Source: Bugula neritina
Lineage: Eukaryota > Bryozoa > Gymnolaemata > Cheilostomatida > Bugulidae
NCBI GenBank assembly: GCA_964035545.1
Contig: OZ037769.1
Span: 4,750,429-4,814,428 of the forward strand
Direction: 5' to 3'
DNA: 64,000 bases
This document shows positions 13,856 through 32,891 of the stretch, piece by piece. Within the stretch, counting starts at the first letter, position 1, and each line of letters starts with the position of its first letter. The notes under the pieces were generated by a model. It had not been told where the DNA came from, did not search any database, and was given only the letters and a program-made list of their open reading frames with translations. A program made the position numbers and the translations under genes.

Positions 13856-16418
13856 TTGAGGGATACTACAATAAGCAGAAGCTCTTTATGTCAAAGCTAT
13901 AAGAGTATATCAAGTTATTCCTATCATATATATTATATATAAGTGCTACAGCTATGCATATAAAATGTGTTGATTAGTAAATACAGGCATTATGCAAATA
14001 TCTTTGCTATTTCAATGTGAATTTATCTTGCAAATATACATGGTATTAGTATTGCGTAATTACATAATAAAAAGCAACAGCAATTCCATAAGTATTGATG
14101 ATAAAAATACAGTTGTTAAGTTTATTTTGCTGTAATAAATCCATAACTTGTGAAGAATAGAAATAACATAATTTATAAGAAGTTTATATTATATAACACA
14201 ATTTTTCAGGTATATATACTAAGAAATTTAACTTTTTTTGTTTACAGCGAAAAAATTCATTCTAAGAAAAACCTGTTTTAAAAAAGCTTTTAATACCATA
14301 TTTTACACTGGAGGTGCACCATATTTTCTGAGTTTGTGTTTCGAAGCACACATGCAGTTATTGCACAGCACATGTTTCTTTTCCTTTTATAATGTTAGAT
14401 TTTATATGTATCTTTTTCGGGTAAATTGAAAGTGCTGGTTTCAAAAGCTACCTTTGAAAATAGCCAAACCTGCACAAACATCAGTTGCATGCTCTCTGTC
14501 TGACTGTATAATATACATAACTCAAATGCTAAGAGTGCACTAGTATATGAAGCTCAGGACGTAATGTTACTTACCTTTGTGAAAAAAGCTCCTAATTTAT
14601 AGCTGCAAACTTACAAAGTTAAGAGCAGTGAATCTACTTTCTACACAGACTCCTGTCCTTACAGCTCAGCAACAGAACTACAAATAACTCCGTTAGATTA
14701 TGTAACAGCCAAACCAAATACTTTGTATTTTAATTACTTCATCACCAATACCACTGGCTTAAGCAGGAAAGTGGTACACAAACGCATAGTATGATATATA
14801 GCATGAAACCTAATCTATTTAAACCACACTATCTTAAAGTTGGTGAGTTCTGGTCTCGGTGGTCATAGGCATGGTAACCCACAAATACCAACCACCACTT
14901 GACACTATGCTATATGGAAAATATAAATGGTTCTTTGATATCTGGTGTACTTATGATGGCAAAAACAACTGCTTGACTTAAAGTGAACAGGGCCAATAGA
15001 AAACAAGAAAACATTTTCTTTTTTATTATGATTTTTCATAACTATTTTTATAGGTTTTTCAGAGATCTAATTTGCAGAGAAGATTTTAAACTTCTCACAA
15101 ATGAGTTTATATAAGCAAATGTTTTAACTTTTTTTTCAAACCACTAGTGCTGCATAATATTATAATAGTGGTTTTATTGAGCTATAGATAAAAAAGAAAA
15201 AACTCATTTGAACTAAAACTGGAAATACGGCAAGTTAGGTACTGTAGTCAGTCATAAAATAACAATGGCAAACTGAATTCAAAAGGTCAAACCGAAAATT
15301 AAATTGAGCAGCACGCTAAATCATGTCACCCACTAGCTATACACAGTAATTAATAGATTCAGCATTTAGGAGAAGTAGTGGAGAAGTTGAGATAGCCTAA
15401 GCTCTTTAATTTTTCTCATTAAATTGTGGTTTGGGGCGCAAGTTGAAATTATCGAAAGAACATAACTTCTTTTGCTACATTTCTAATCTAGAACACAGGC
15501 TTTTTTCAATTTCTCTATTACTGCACCTAACTCAGATTCAGCTCCATAAAATTTGTTACATAGCTTTGACAAATATTTAATTTTTAAAAAATCTTCCGAC
15601 CAATGGAAAGATTGCATAACATAGCATTTCATATTTTATTGAGTTTGACTGGAAAATAACACAGGTGAATATTCATTGATTTAGTAATGACCAGTTTATG
15701 TATTGAATTTTATCCTTTTAATAATGCCCTGATAATGTTATATATTTCATTAGTAATTTTTCTTAGCCAAAACTTTTCCCCAATCAGTGCATAAGAAGGT
15801 GATTATTTATCCAAATTAATAGCTTATAGGGAGACAGGTAAATAAACATGTCCTTCCAATCAAGTTCTTTCTTGCTTGGTTGTCATGTTTAATAAGTTTA
15901 TTGTCTTAGAAAGACTGTTTCTAGAATTTCATAGAGATGTTATATATTCTAGCCTCTACATTATGTTATAGTTACAATATAGACTTAACATTTAGTTATG
16001 AGTAACTCTACATCTACTCCCTGCCCACATTTGCAATCGGTTTTTGTTAGACCCGCACCACTTAGAAGTTTCTTTTACAAAAACTTAGAACTTAGAAGTT
16101 GCCTTTACAAAAACATAGTAAAATTAAGCCAACAGAATGATTTAATTATTTTAGTTGAATATTTAGTAATTGTCTCCCCTTTTTTATTTCTGCCTGTAAC
16201 ATACTGTAATAGTTTGTAATGTTTAGTACAAGAATAATATTCAAATTTTAATTTGTATGAAATTGATGTGATAATGAGCAAAGATTAATAATAATGCACT
16301 AATCTGACAATGTGTCTCATCTGTCAACATGCTCATATTTTTGGCTATATTTGGAAAACAGTTGAAATGTCATCTGTATTATGTGGCGATTAGTGCATCG
16401 TGACTGCATGTACACCAT

Positions 16419-16453
<35 letters not shown>

Positions 16454-19168
16454 CACACACAAACAAACACACACCCCCACCTGCACACATGCACCCACAC
16501 ACATATGCGCAAACACACACACACGTGCACACACACACCAACAAACACACACACACAAACACAAACACACACACCCACCTGCACACATGCACCCGCACAC
16601 ATGTGCGCAAACACACACACACGTGCACACACACGTGCACACACACGTGCACACACACGTGCACACACACACACACACACATGCCATCTAGTAACCATAT
16701 GCAGGAAGTCATAAAACCAGGGGGTAAGTTTAGTAAGTATGATGAGTATACACTTATATTATCTCTGAAAATATTTTCATTTTCTTGGAGCTTAATTTGC
16801 ATTCATATAATAATTCTAACTGTAATTGTATAATAATACTCAATCTTGCTTATTTTGGTTAAAATAGTTGTAGTCAATATCAAATATCAATATCAAAGTC
16901 TGGAGTTGCTTTCCCAACTTATAACAGCTCAAGTTTGCTTTGAATATGCTCAGATGAAAACTTAGCAGTTTCGGAAATTTCTGATTTTGCTGCTATGTTC
17001 AAGCAGTGCTGCTTTTGTTGACAATTTAAAAGCTACTGTGTTACAAAAAATATAAAGCTATTGAATAAGAAGTTGTCTTTCCTTTATCAAAAAATTGCAG
17101 CGTGAAAGATCTTCGAACTTGCCCTAAGATTCTAAGAAAGCTACTAACTTTCTGAAAAGTTGCAGCTAATAATATACTGGTACCAATATATTTGAGGTGC
17201 TATTAGGATATTATTCCTATACATTTTGTTATAAGTTAGTGTAACCTATGTTAATCAAATGACCTATTCTAGGTTGTTTGTTACGCTAACCCAACGAGCT
17301 ATTTTTGCACTTGAATACAATGGTGTTTTTTTCTCACCTTTCTCTGCTTTGTCCTGTTCGGGTAGCCGGAGTTGAATACAATGATCTATTACAGCCAAAT
17401 GAGGGCAGTGGACAATAGTAGTTGTCTTATCATAACTCAAAATGTCCTACTTTTTCATAATTCCTATACAATCTATAAATTATATTGGTGAAAAGAGTGC
17501 AGCATATTTATTGTCTTTCCTTCATTAATGCTTCAACGCTTGCTTGTGTTTATGGGACAGTACAATGATATATTAATTAGATTTTAATGTTGTGCTACCA
17601 ACCAAAAAATAGCAGGCGTTAGGATATTCTGTGAACTAGTAGTCTACTATTGGGTGCATTCAAGCGTGACGAGACTCATCGCTTATCGGAGTCTGTGTAT
17701 TTTAACAATGCACATGTTCTAGTTTATACGTTGCAGCAAACACTCGAGGTTGTTTAGTTGGTACTGAAAGAATACATGAGTTGAAACTGGAATATTTATG
17801 TACTTATACATACGTTGTTTTATATTATTCTAATTCAGTGTTATCACCTAAACAAACTTTGTGCTGCATCTAGCGATTTTCGTGTAACTTATTGCAGACT
17901 GGTGGCACACGAATACTAACTAGTCACTGGGGGTGAGTAAGTTATATGATAGTATCTTAAGTTATTGAAGGCTTATTGGTCAATAGAAGCCAAGACTTGT
18001 AACTTCCACAAATCACGGCTACACCTTTTTTTATCGAAAACCACTCAGCTACTTATTTTCCGTGAACAAAAGTTAAGCACTGATTTGAGTTCCTGGATGG
18101 TTTCCCATTGCCAGAGTAGCGAAGAAGGCTTTGAATTTTAAGTGACTGTCCATATTTACTTTTAGTACATGGTTATAGCTTTTGAAAGCTAACACTGATG
18201 CTGTATTTCCATTTGTATGCCAGTTAATTCTGATTAGCCTAAGGTGTATAGCAGCAGTAAGTTCCCAGAAAGAACATAGGAGGCCTCTTTGCTAAGTTAT
18301 ACTTATTGTGCCCCCATATCAGGGTGATGATAAAATACAAAGTGATAAGACACCAATACAAGTCCACCAGCTTCATGTTTTTCTTGTGATTAGATTAGCT
18401 TAGGTTAAGAAAACTCAATTTTAGCGTAGAGTTTGAAAGGGGGGGGAGGTTTTAGCTGTTATGAGATGTTGCCAAAACTATCCAATGCTTTTGCCTTTTC
18501 ATTTGTAGAGCCATTGAATATATTTACTTTGATTACTAGTTTACTAAGCTAGAATTCTTACTGGGCTAAACAGAAATTATTTATTAATGAAGCTAGCTGT
18601 CATATTATTTGGGCTGCAGAGCTCATAGTGGGAAACTAGCCATACCACGTAATGTCTGTATTAGGTACAGATTTCTTCCTGTTTCACGTATTTAATGCAC
18701 TTCATTACTGTTTGCATAAACTTGGGCAACAATATGTTTTACTCATCAATAGCATATATGCACCATCACTATATAATCTGTATTAGTGATACAACCTGTG
18801 GTAATGGAATAGTCTTGTATAGTGGTATAGGCTTTTAGTAGTGTGTATAAGCATTTTGTACTTGTATAAGCCTTGTATAAGCCTGTATAGTAGTAGCATA
18901 AACCTAGTATAAGCATATAATTATGTAGTAGAGGTAGCGTAAGCAAAGACTGCAAATTAATTGGAGATATTGTTTTGGCAAATAATAGCATGTATAGCTG
19001 AATGCGTTTGCATTTGTGTTAGTCTTGGAAGACTGAAAGTTAGAATTGTATTTTGGAAAGTAACTATAGGGAATTCTATATGAGTTTACAAGGTTACTAG
19101 CTTATCTAATGCAGTACTAATGAAGTTTACTCTAATACATGTTCTTATCTTGCAGGTAAACAGCAGAT
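13856..19168. other. Intergenic region, no coding gene recognised
   Basis: Between the divergently transcribed Ig-TIR receptor and first dehydrogenase. It holds the CA-rich microsatellite at 16419-16680, an (AT)-rich background, degenerate GTATAAGCC-type short repeats at 18830-18960, and a G8 run near 18438. A strong donor-like GTGAGTAAGT at about 17932, together with the acceptor at 19155, could bound a 5' UTR intron of the dehydrogenase; this is inference only. Confidence 0.5.
16419..16680. repeat. Compound (ACGC)n/(CA)n microsatellite
   Basis: About 260 bp of ACGC and CA units with interruptions, including an internally duplicated block around CACCTGCACACATGCACCC. Open in several frames on both strands, so the long apparent ORFs here are artefacts. 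Confidence 0.97.
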
Positions 19169-22100
19169 ATGATCCCAGAGTTTTTAAGTCATTTACCTGC
19201 TGAGATTGCTCACCTCATCAAAGGTAAAAGCAATGTGGAGCTACTTGGTGTGGTGTCAGCGGCAGCGCTGTGTTCATATGTCGTCCGGAAGGTGTTCTGG
19301 ACTCCCTTTAGACTCTACTTTCTCGCCCAGTACTTGCCAGGACTGGATTTGAGAAAGATGGGTAGATGGGCAGTAATTACTGGAGCAACAGATGGCATAG
19401 GTGAGAGTAATAACTCTACTACAGTTACTGTACATAGTAAATATCTATATAGGTGAGGGGAGAAGTAGTAGCTACACAGGTAAAGGGAGAGTAAATAGTT
19501 ATACAGGTGAGGAGCGAGTAATACATGTTATCTAAGCATCATATTCTTATGTTGGCAACTCCCACCTTATTGTTTGGTTAAATATCTCATATCTAATCTC
19601 TGCATGAGCATTGCCTTGCAATCACCTTGAACTCTTAAAACTTGAATTGGCTGATTTGAAAAATTGTTCAGAAAATACCTTTTTGGGCAATTCCAACTTT
19701 AATTGTTGAAAAGTGAGAAAATATTTATTTGTATTACTGCAACATGGGGAGTTGCCTTGTCAACAAATGCATGCAGTAATCTATAACCTACAAGGTACAA
19801 CTCTCATCAGAATAAAAGACTGATACATTCTATGCCAATTATTTAATGAGAAAGGTACAAAATCATATTAAGTAAATCAATTAATATTAAATAATCAGCT
19901 TTAATACAAAATTATTAAAAAATGTATTTTTGCATGCAGATAGGCGTTTTGCTGAATGCTAATACATTAACTTATTTTCTTGTTGTAACTAACTCACAAT
20001 AAAAATTCCTTTAAAATAACTCAAAATATGCTAAAAAGAGAAAAACTCTGGTTTTACTTTTTGTCGAGCAAAACATTTGCCTGTCAAAGAGGTTTTTCTG
20101 GCTACTTAATTTTTTCTTCAATAAAGCTGCTGATAATTTTACTTATTATTAGACTTAACAAATATACCTGAACGTTTGAATACTGCATGCACATTATACT
20201 AAATGTTATGTATTTGACAGGTAAAGAATTTGCTAGAGCATTAGCTAGCAGAGGACTTGATATAGTTCTCATTAGCAGGTCTGAAGAGAAACTAAACGCA
20301 GTTAAACAAGAAATTATTCAAGACTTCCAAAGAACTGTTAAAATTATACAAGCAGATTTTATGGATACTGATATTTATGACAGAATAGAAAAGGAATTAA
20401 GTGGAATGGACATTGCAGTTCTGGTGAATAATGTGGGCATGGCTCAGACCTATGTACATTTTCTGGAAACTCCAAACTTGTAAGCAAGCTGAGTAGACAT
20501 ACCTCTAGTAATTAAATGTTAATAGCTGTTAAGTTTGGGAAAAAATTGCTTTTATTACAGCAACAAAGGCATTTGGTATTTAATAGCTCAACACTAAGCT
20601 ATTGTGCTTTAGAATGGCATGAATCACTTAATATTGAATGGATTAAATGTATTTAAATATATCAGTTGAATTGAATCAATTGAATACATTGAATTTATTA
20701 GATTTACTAAGTATTGACATTAGAGTAAGTTTAACAGTGAATTCATGCATAAACATAATTATGAAATTGACAGAAAGCACGGGAAGCTATTAGATTATTC
20801 AGTTGAACCAAATACTATTGCATTTTGCCAATGGTGTACTTGCTCTGTAATGCTCTCCTTAGAGGAACGCCCCATAAAAATAGAAATATTTGAATTGGAA
20901 TGGCTGTTATTTTCCCTTCCTCATTATTATTTTTGTTAGTTACTAGGCCTCTTATGTGTAGCTATCCTGATATTTATATTACTCTTTGTGTATTAAATAT
21001 TCAGTGCCATAGATGTAATTTGTAACTAAACATTAAATAGGCCTATACTTTTTATTATAATTTTTATTTTCTATAGTATCTAATATAATTTTCATTGCTA
21101 GCTATACTGCTATTGCTCATGAACTAAGAAAGTGTGCATTATTTGAAGAGTTCTAATTTGACTTTATTTCTGTAATCACTTTCATATCGTCTTGATTTGT
21201 TCCTTTCAAAAATATATTAGTCACTATTCTAACAATATAATTTCACTGTTAACGTTAGACATCTTGCTACATTCTAGAAAGGCATTATTTTATTAATTAC
21301 ATTATGCTACACTCTGCTATATTGTTGTAGACATGAATCAAATAAAGATATTTTATCAGTTAATTGCTTGTCTATGGCTTCAATGACTGGAGTTGTCCTT
21401 CCCCAGATGCTGGAACGTGGAAGAGGCGTGGTTATCAACATATCATCAGTGTTATCATACATGGGCAGCACTCACAGTAGTAACTACTCTGCTACAAAAG
21501 CATACAACCTGGTGTTATCTAGAAACTTAACTCGGACCTATAAATCCAGAGGTAAGAAAATGACTACTTATTAACTTCCTTAATGTTATGGTCATTTTGT
21601 TATGAGTCGAGACTTGCAGATCTAATAAAGTACTAATAAAACCTAATCTACTGCCAACCTACACTTCTTTTGGAAACTTGTTGCAGAAATTTTTGTTGCC
21701 TCAAGTTACCTGATGTAACCTGCAATAGAGGGTGTGACTTTAAATTTTTATTTACAAACTATACTATAGCCTATGAGCAGGCAACTCCTAGTTACAAATA
21801 TTTCTCATTTGAGAAATGGTTATTTCTCTGACATTTATAATTTAAAAATGTGATTTTTGGTTAGTTGGATGTTTGGTTCTGTATGATGGATTCAGCTAGG
21901 CATTATTTTCTCACTCACAGTGTATAATATGACTAAATGCAAGTTTTTCGAAGTATTTTGAATAAATTGACTGAACATTTTGGAGTTTTCTTTACCTACA
22001 GAACTTGGATACTTGTTTGGAATTATTTCTTTAAATAATATGAACCAATGGTATTCTTGCTGCAGGTGTAATAATACAGAGTCTGACTCCTGGAATGATA

Positions 22101-22319
22101 CGAACCAGTTTACTGAATACTCTCATTCCCTCTAACGACAGCGTAACCAAGTCAGCGGGTGTGAAGTATATGAGTACATCTGTACAGTCATACGTGAAGT
22201 CAGCTCTCAACACCATTGGCTGGTCTGACGAATGTCATGGTCACCATTTATATTATTTCCTAGACTTTCTTCTTGCCATTACACCACATCATGTGTTGGA
22301 TAAAATGGCCAAAGAATAA
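19169..22319 (+). CDS. HSD17B12-like short-chain dehydrogenase A
   Basis: Four exons, 19169-19400, 20221-20479, 21331-21551 and 22066-22319, give 321 residues (human HSD17B12 is about 312). The ATG at 19169 follows an acceptor (TTGCAG, 19155), so a 5' UTR intron is likely. An N-terminal hydrophobic segment (ELLGVVSAAALCSYVV) precedes the Rossmann cofactor motif TGATDGIG (71-78), NNVG (147-150), catalytic-tetrad Asn175 region, NISS (200-203) and YSATK (Tyr216, Lys220). All catalytic residues of an active classical SDR are present, unlike HSDL1. Known family role: NADPH-dependent reduction of very-long-chain 3-oxoacyl-CoA in the ER membrane, with some members acting on 17-keto steroids. Substrate cannot be told from sequence. 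Tandem paralogue at 26304-31633. Confidence 0.9.
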
Positions 22320-22344
22320 TCATAAGTAAGCTAGAGCTCATGCA

Positions 22345-22510
22345 AATTTATAGTCACCGTTTCTGTGAGAAACCCATGATGGAAAGGGTTTTTGTCAGTT
22401 TGTGCTAAAGACTTATTCATATGTGACACAGGAGCAATTATGACTGGATGCTTTTCCTAACATCACCAATGGCCTTTTTTGGGGTTTGAACCCCTGACCA
22501 CTGCTACTCC
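22345..22510 (-). repeat. tRNA-derived SINE-like repeat
   Basis: On the minus strand a Pol III B-box-like GGTTCAAACCCC is followed by GATGTTAGGAAAAGCATCC, a tail resembling the common SINE/RTE-type tail (GTTAGGAAGGGCATCC). A related segment ending in TGATGGAAAG recurs near 9451-9481. The A box is not clear, so this is a tentative assignment. Confidence 0.45.
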
Positions 22511-22874
22511 TTAAATAAACTGCAGCTATTATTAGTTTATTTTCTATAATGGTTTTTAAAGCACACATTGCATTTTTTTTGTCAACCGTAATTATTTATT
22601 CCTGTAAAATCCAGTACACTAATCATTTAGTTGAAAGAGATTAACAAATAAATTTACAAAATAAAATAATATTTGCTAGGTAAAAGCCTATTGTATTTTG
22701 TTTTTGCATTTATTGATTTATTAAGTTGCTGAAAACATTCAAGTAAAACTGATGTTACTATCACCTGCTTTAATGAAAACACATTTTACCGGTTTAAAGC
22801 TGCCCAGTTGTGTAATAGGTGTGCAGTTTTTATTTGAAATAACTAAAAGTTGCCTATACACACTTAGATGTTGA

Positions 22875-23313
22875 CAATAGACCCTTTTCAGAGGCCTCTG
22901 GTGTCCCCTTTACAATTAACAGTTGTGTTCTCCCAAAGCGAATAGGTTAAACCTTTGTACAAAAAGCAAACTCATTAAAATTTTGAAGTTTGGCTGCTAT
23001 TTAAAATTCTAATTGTGCTATAGAATTGTTATTTTAGGAGATAGATATTTTGGTATAAGCACACATATTGGCAGTCCAAAAATTTTTAAAAATATTTCTT
23101 CATGTATAATTTTGACGAAAATAAACTTGAAAGCATTTTTGTGGTTTTGGTACTGAGCAATGCTGATGTGGCACCTCAGCATTGCTCAGCAACCAAAACC
23201 ACAAAAATGAGTTCAAGTCTATTTTGCTCAACAAATTTCATTTTGGGAGACCACAACTCTTAATTGTAAAAGGGGGGGGGGAGACATTGGGGACCTCTGA
23301 AAAGGGTCTATTG
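22875..23313. mobile_element. Foldback/MITE element
   Basis: The ends are inverted repeats starting CAATAGACCCTTTTCAGAGG, continuing imperfectly for about 60 bp. A second internal inverted repeat (AAACCACAAAAATG and GAGCAATGCTGA arms) nests inside, so most of the element can form one long hairpin. The arms are separated by unpaired AT-rich insertions. No ORF. Target duplication not resolved. Confidence 0.7.
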
Positions 23314-23852
23314 CAACAATATATAGTATAGTATTGTGTATATGGTGTATATGGCAATTAGCTCTTAAATCGTAATAATATATAGTGAAAGGTATTTATA
23401 ATACATTTCCTTTATAGGTTGAGTTGGGAGTTGTGCTCTAAATGTTAAATCACATTATAATTGATATCTGTACTAGCAAAGTATGTGGTGTGTGTGGGTT
23501 AATCTATCTACAAAGTTTTAAAGACAAAAGTTAATTTGGTGAATTAGTATTTCAGAAGGTCCATCTACATCAGCTATGCAAACCTCACAGTTTATACCCA
23601 AATATCTTTTAAATAAAATTGCATGCAGTCAAAATTACAACAACTAAACTCTGAAAAGCATAAATGTCACTGAAAACCAGCACTAAAATAAAATATCTGA
23701 ATTCAGTGTGAAACATTACATTATTGCTTTGGTGAAAATGAAACTTTAAAATATGCAGCATTATCTGAACCCCCAAAAATGCACATTCAATTCAAAGCTG
23801 TAAAAGCTCTGAGTTGAAGGGAATCGCAGCTGCATGGCAACAACTCAAGTTA

Positions 23853-24195
23853 GCCTAGGGCCACACTGTGCGTATTTTCGCATGCGAAAATTAAAATCAC
23901 AAGTAGCAAAGGTGTCCACTGTAGCGTCAGTGATGTGTGATAAATAAAGCTTTCATTTTTAAATCGCACTCGCTTTCAATAAAACGCAATTTGCTGGAAT
24001 ATAGCACTAAATAAAGAAATTGGGCTCGCTGAATAACTACCAGCCGATTAGGTGACGACGACAGAGACGATTCGCACTTGCGTTGAAAATGCAGAGCGAC
24101 AAGTGCGAATGTTTTCTCAACGCGCACAGTGGACACCTTTGCTACTTGTGATTTCAATTTTCGCATGCGAAAATACGCACCGTGTGGCCCTAGGC
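23853..24195. mobile_element. PIF/Harbinger-like MITE
   Basis: Inverted ends of about 70 bp start GCCTAGGGCCACAC and include CGTATTTTCGCATGCG and CAAAGGTGTCCACTGT on both sides. Flanked by TTA on each side (23850-23852 and 24196-24198), the target duplication typical of PIF/Harbinger transposons. No transposase, so non-autonomous. It is markedly richer in CG dinucleotides than its surroundings. Confidence 0.75.
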
Positions 24196-26303
24196 TTAGA
24201 GTAAGCATTTCTTTAGTAGTCTTAGTATTTGAGTTATAGTAAACCACACGGCTTGGAAATAACTTCCTGGCATTGAGACTCAATGCCACAAATTCCCATG
24301 TCTACTGCTATATAAGTTTATGGGTTAGAGTTATTAATGATAGTGAAGCCCACCACAACTCTCCTTGTTATTCACAGTCTAATTTACATGTCTTGGTTGT
24401 AGAGAAGTTTCATTAAATATGCAGGATATGGCTATATCCTCAATTTGGGGCTCAACCAAAAGATGCCATATTTGAAAAATAGTTCCAATCAATAATGACA
24501 TATTGAAAAACTTTTTGTCAAGTCCAGTTATATCTGCACAATTATAACTGTAGAAGTTTTTCTTCAGTTGAGTCTTATAAGTCATTAATTATTATTCAAT
24601 TTCATTAAGACTATCATTTTGCACGTATTGAATATATGCACAGCTTAGGATAAAAAATGGAAAATATAATTATATACGGGCAGTTTTTAATGTGAGTGTG
24701 GAATTTGATGGAAGGGATTGACACATTGTTTTTAAAGGTGTCTACAATATCACATTTCTGTTATTATGGTTCCAGCTAAAAATAGAATGTACTTTTATGT
24801 CCTCTTTCTGCTTCCAACATTTTTGGTTGCATAACTTTGAGTTATCGGGATAGGCTTATAATTTGATTTCAGCTAAAAATAAATTGTGGTTCAATTGGTT
24901 TCAAAGTATTTCCCAGTTATATAACCTTTTTCTAGTACTATTAAATAATAGCTGTATAAGTTCACGTGTCACTTTCCCTGTATATAAAGCTCAGTATATT
25001 ATTTGTAGTTTGATTGTCAATGGTTACAACACATACATCCAGAGAGCCTGGTTTTTTCAAGAACCTTCTTTTATTCATGGTCTCTGCATGAACAGTTCCA
25101 ACCAAGTTTATATACTATATGTAGTATATACTATATATACTATAAATAGTATATACCATCTAGTTAAATGAATCAATTTATTAGTGTTTTATAATCTTTA
25201 CATCCAACAGGATTTAGCATGCTAAATATAAATACCGCAATAAAAATCTGACTGTAAAAAGCATTTTCAACTTGGCCATTGTCCAACTGTGATAACAGAA
25301 ATGCTAATTATGATTACTCAGTTTAACTAGGCAATGCATGCGGATTCTGGTTTCAATCACGTCCTGAGAGGATCCTGTTGATATATTATTTTAGTGAGGT
25401 TTTTGTTCTATTAGCTTAAGTTCTAACTAAATACTTCAGTTGTCTAAATATTATACAAAATGAATAGCTCTAAACATATGATGGGAGAACAAAATTTCAA
25501 ACTGAAGCTAAGCAAACATGTATATTTCTGTACTGGACAGCTGTTTCATGAGTGCTAGCATACTAGAAACAGGATTTTGTTAAGACATCCTTGATGATAT
25601 CATGAGGTCAGACAGCCAAAGTTCACGCTGCTTTGTGCTAAAATCTCAGCAAGTTGGTTACTGACCAGGTTATATATACAAACAGCTAGTAGGTTGACCT
25701 GGTCATTCACCAGGTAAAATACCGCAACCTGATAACCAGGCTATGATGCTTTATCATACACGCAAATGTATTTGAACTGCCAAAAGAAACATAGCTTACA
25801 TGACATTCAATGTTGTAGATACACACCATGGTAGACACAAATCTTTTATAAGAACATACTAAAAATTGGCAAAAGTGTTATGTAACTGAATAAGTTGAAG
25901 TTGTTTCAAATAGTTTAGACATAATGACACTGTGGCTCGTGATATCTTGAAAAAAGAATTATACCGGACAAAAACAAACAAAATCTGGCATACTGCCAGA
26001 AATATTCAATAAAGGAACTAAATATTTGAACTTTCTAGGGTGTTGAAATAAATCAGACAATAACAAGATAAGAAATGAGCAAATGAAGAGATTTAACGAA
26101 AACATAAATTTTTCAACCAATCGCATCACTCAGCCTGGACATGCACACAGATATACTTACGGGTATTGCCGGCTAGCGTATTAATATAACGTAGGACTTG
26201 GTGCACAGAATAAAAGCAGTTTATTCCGCCTTATAACAAGATTTCTGAATGTTACTTGAGTCAAAGCCGCATAGGTGAGCAGTATCTCTTAGAGACCTCA
26301 AGG

Positions 26304-31633
<5,330 letters not shown>

Positions 31634-32891
31634 TTAGAGTTTGTGTTATAGATGACCTTCTCTAGGACTAAAACAGCCAGAATGACTATCTTTAAATAAA
31701 CATTTATTGTATGTTTATAAACCTTAGATACTGTGTGAAAATAGTAGACCCAAATATATAATAAATTAAAGAGAAAATAAACATTGCAACAATTGCGAAA
31801 AATTGTAACTGTTATATCGAATAACATTGAAATAATGAAATACCTAGAGCTGTTTCGAGGGCTTCACAGCAAAACATTAATAAATGACAAATTATTAGAT
31901 ATTATAGAATTGGCATGGCTCAAACAGCAACAATAATGTTATCTGTCAGCACATTATATTATACAGCATGAAAGTTTGAAATCTATAAAATATAATTGTT
32001 TTGCAATATATGAAAATAATTTGCTTATAGTGCACATTAAATTATATAATATGCTCTCTAAAGAAATTTACACAGACAAATCACATTTCTATAGTAACTA
32101 TAGTAACTATAAACAGGCAAGTGCTGTGACATGCAGACTGTGGTAATAAACAAAGCAAGAGAGCACAACTACTACAGTAATCATTTAAAAGTTTCAGGCA
32201 TCCAATATTTTTACCTGTAAAATAATGCTTCATCAATTGGGAGGCCAAATATAAATAAATCAAATAAATTAAAATTTTAGACTGCTACCACATGGACAGT
32301 GAGGTGGCAATAATCATGTAGCTTACATAGATAAAAATCGGTGAGTACAGTGATTTGACACTATTCAATGAGCATAACTGTAAATAAAAACACTCATAAG
32401 AGCCACTTTGTTAAAACTTTACATCATTCAAGCCATGCATTCTATATTTCTGCCACATCATATCAAATATTGCCATAGAAGCTACAAATTTGAGCAGGTA
32501 TAAGTGAAGTTTAAGAGGATCTGTTTGAAATACTATACTGTCTGGCATCATTTGTCTGTTTGTGATAAATGATTGTGCCTACAAAATACCAAACCAATAA
32601 TTATCTTGGTTAGTTTAAGAAAGACACAGCAAACTGTAGTCAAATAAACCAGCACGTATTAGTTGCTTGTTCAATATATTTAAATACTTTCATAAGACAG
32701 GTGTATGTATTCAAACCATTTGAGAATTAAAAATCCTAGCTTTTACTTGTACAATCTAAACTCATACAACGAACAAGTACAAACAGTGTTGGTATAAACT
32801 GAAAATACACTTACATCACACAACTATAACACACAGTGTGAGTATAAAGACCAGGCATAAACTTAGTTTATACCTGATTAAACTTACTGTA
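31634..32891. other. Convergent 3' intergenic spacer
   Basis: AT-rich sequence between the stop of dehydrogenase B and the stop of the UPF0193 gene, which converge. Apart from the AATAAA at 31695-31700 nothing functional is recognised. Confidence 0.6.

Larger units (their letters stand above)
22320..26303. other. Spacer between dehydrogenase paralogues, rich in mobile DNA
   Basis: Contains a tRNA-derived SINE-like sequence, a 440-bp foldback element and a 343-bp Harbinger-like MITE (listed separately). The remainder, 24200-26300, is AT-rich without recognisable coding sequence. Confidence 0.6.

Noticed and set aside
16317-16833. Several 100-160 codon ORFs on both strands
   Set aside because: All are readings of the CA/ACGC microsatellite, open in many frames.
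23927-24289. 120-codon minus-strand ORF
   Set aside because: Spans the inverted ends of the Harbinger-like MITE; no protein motif.
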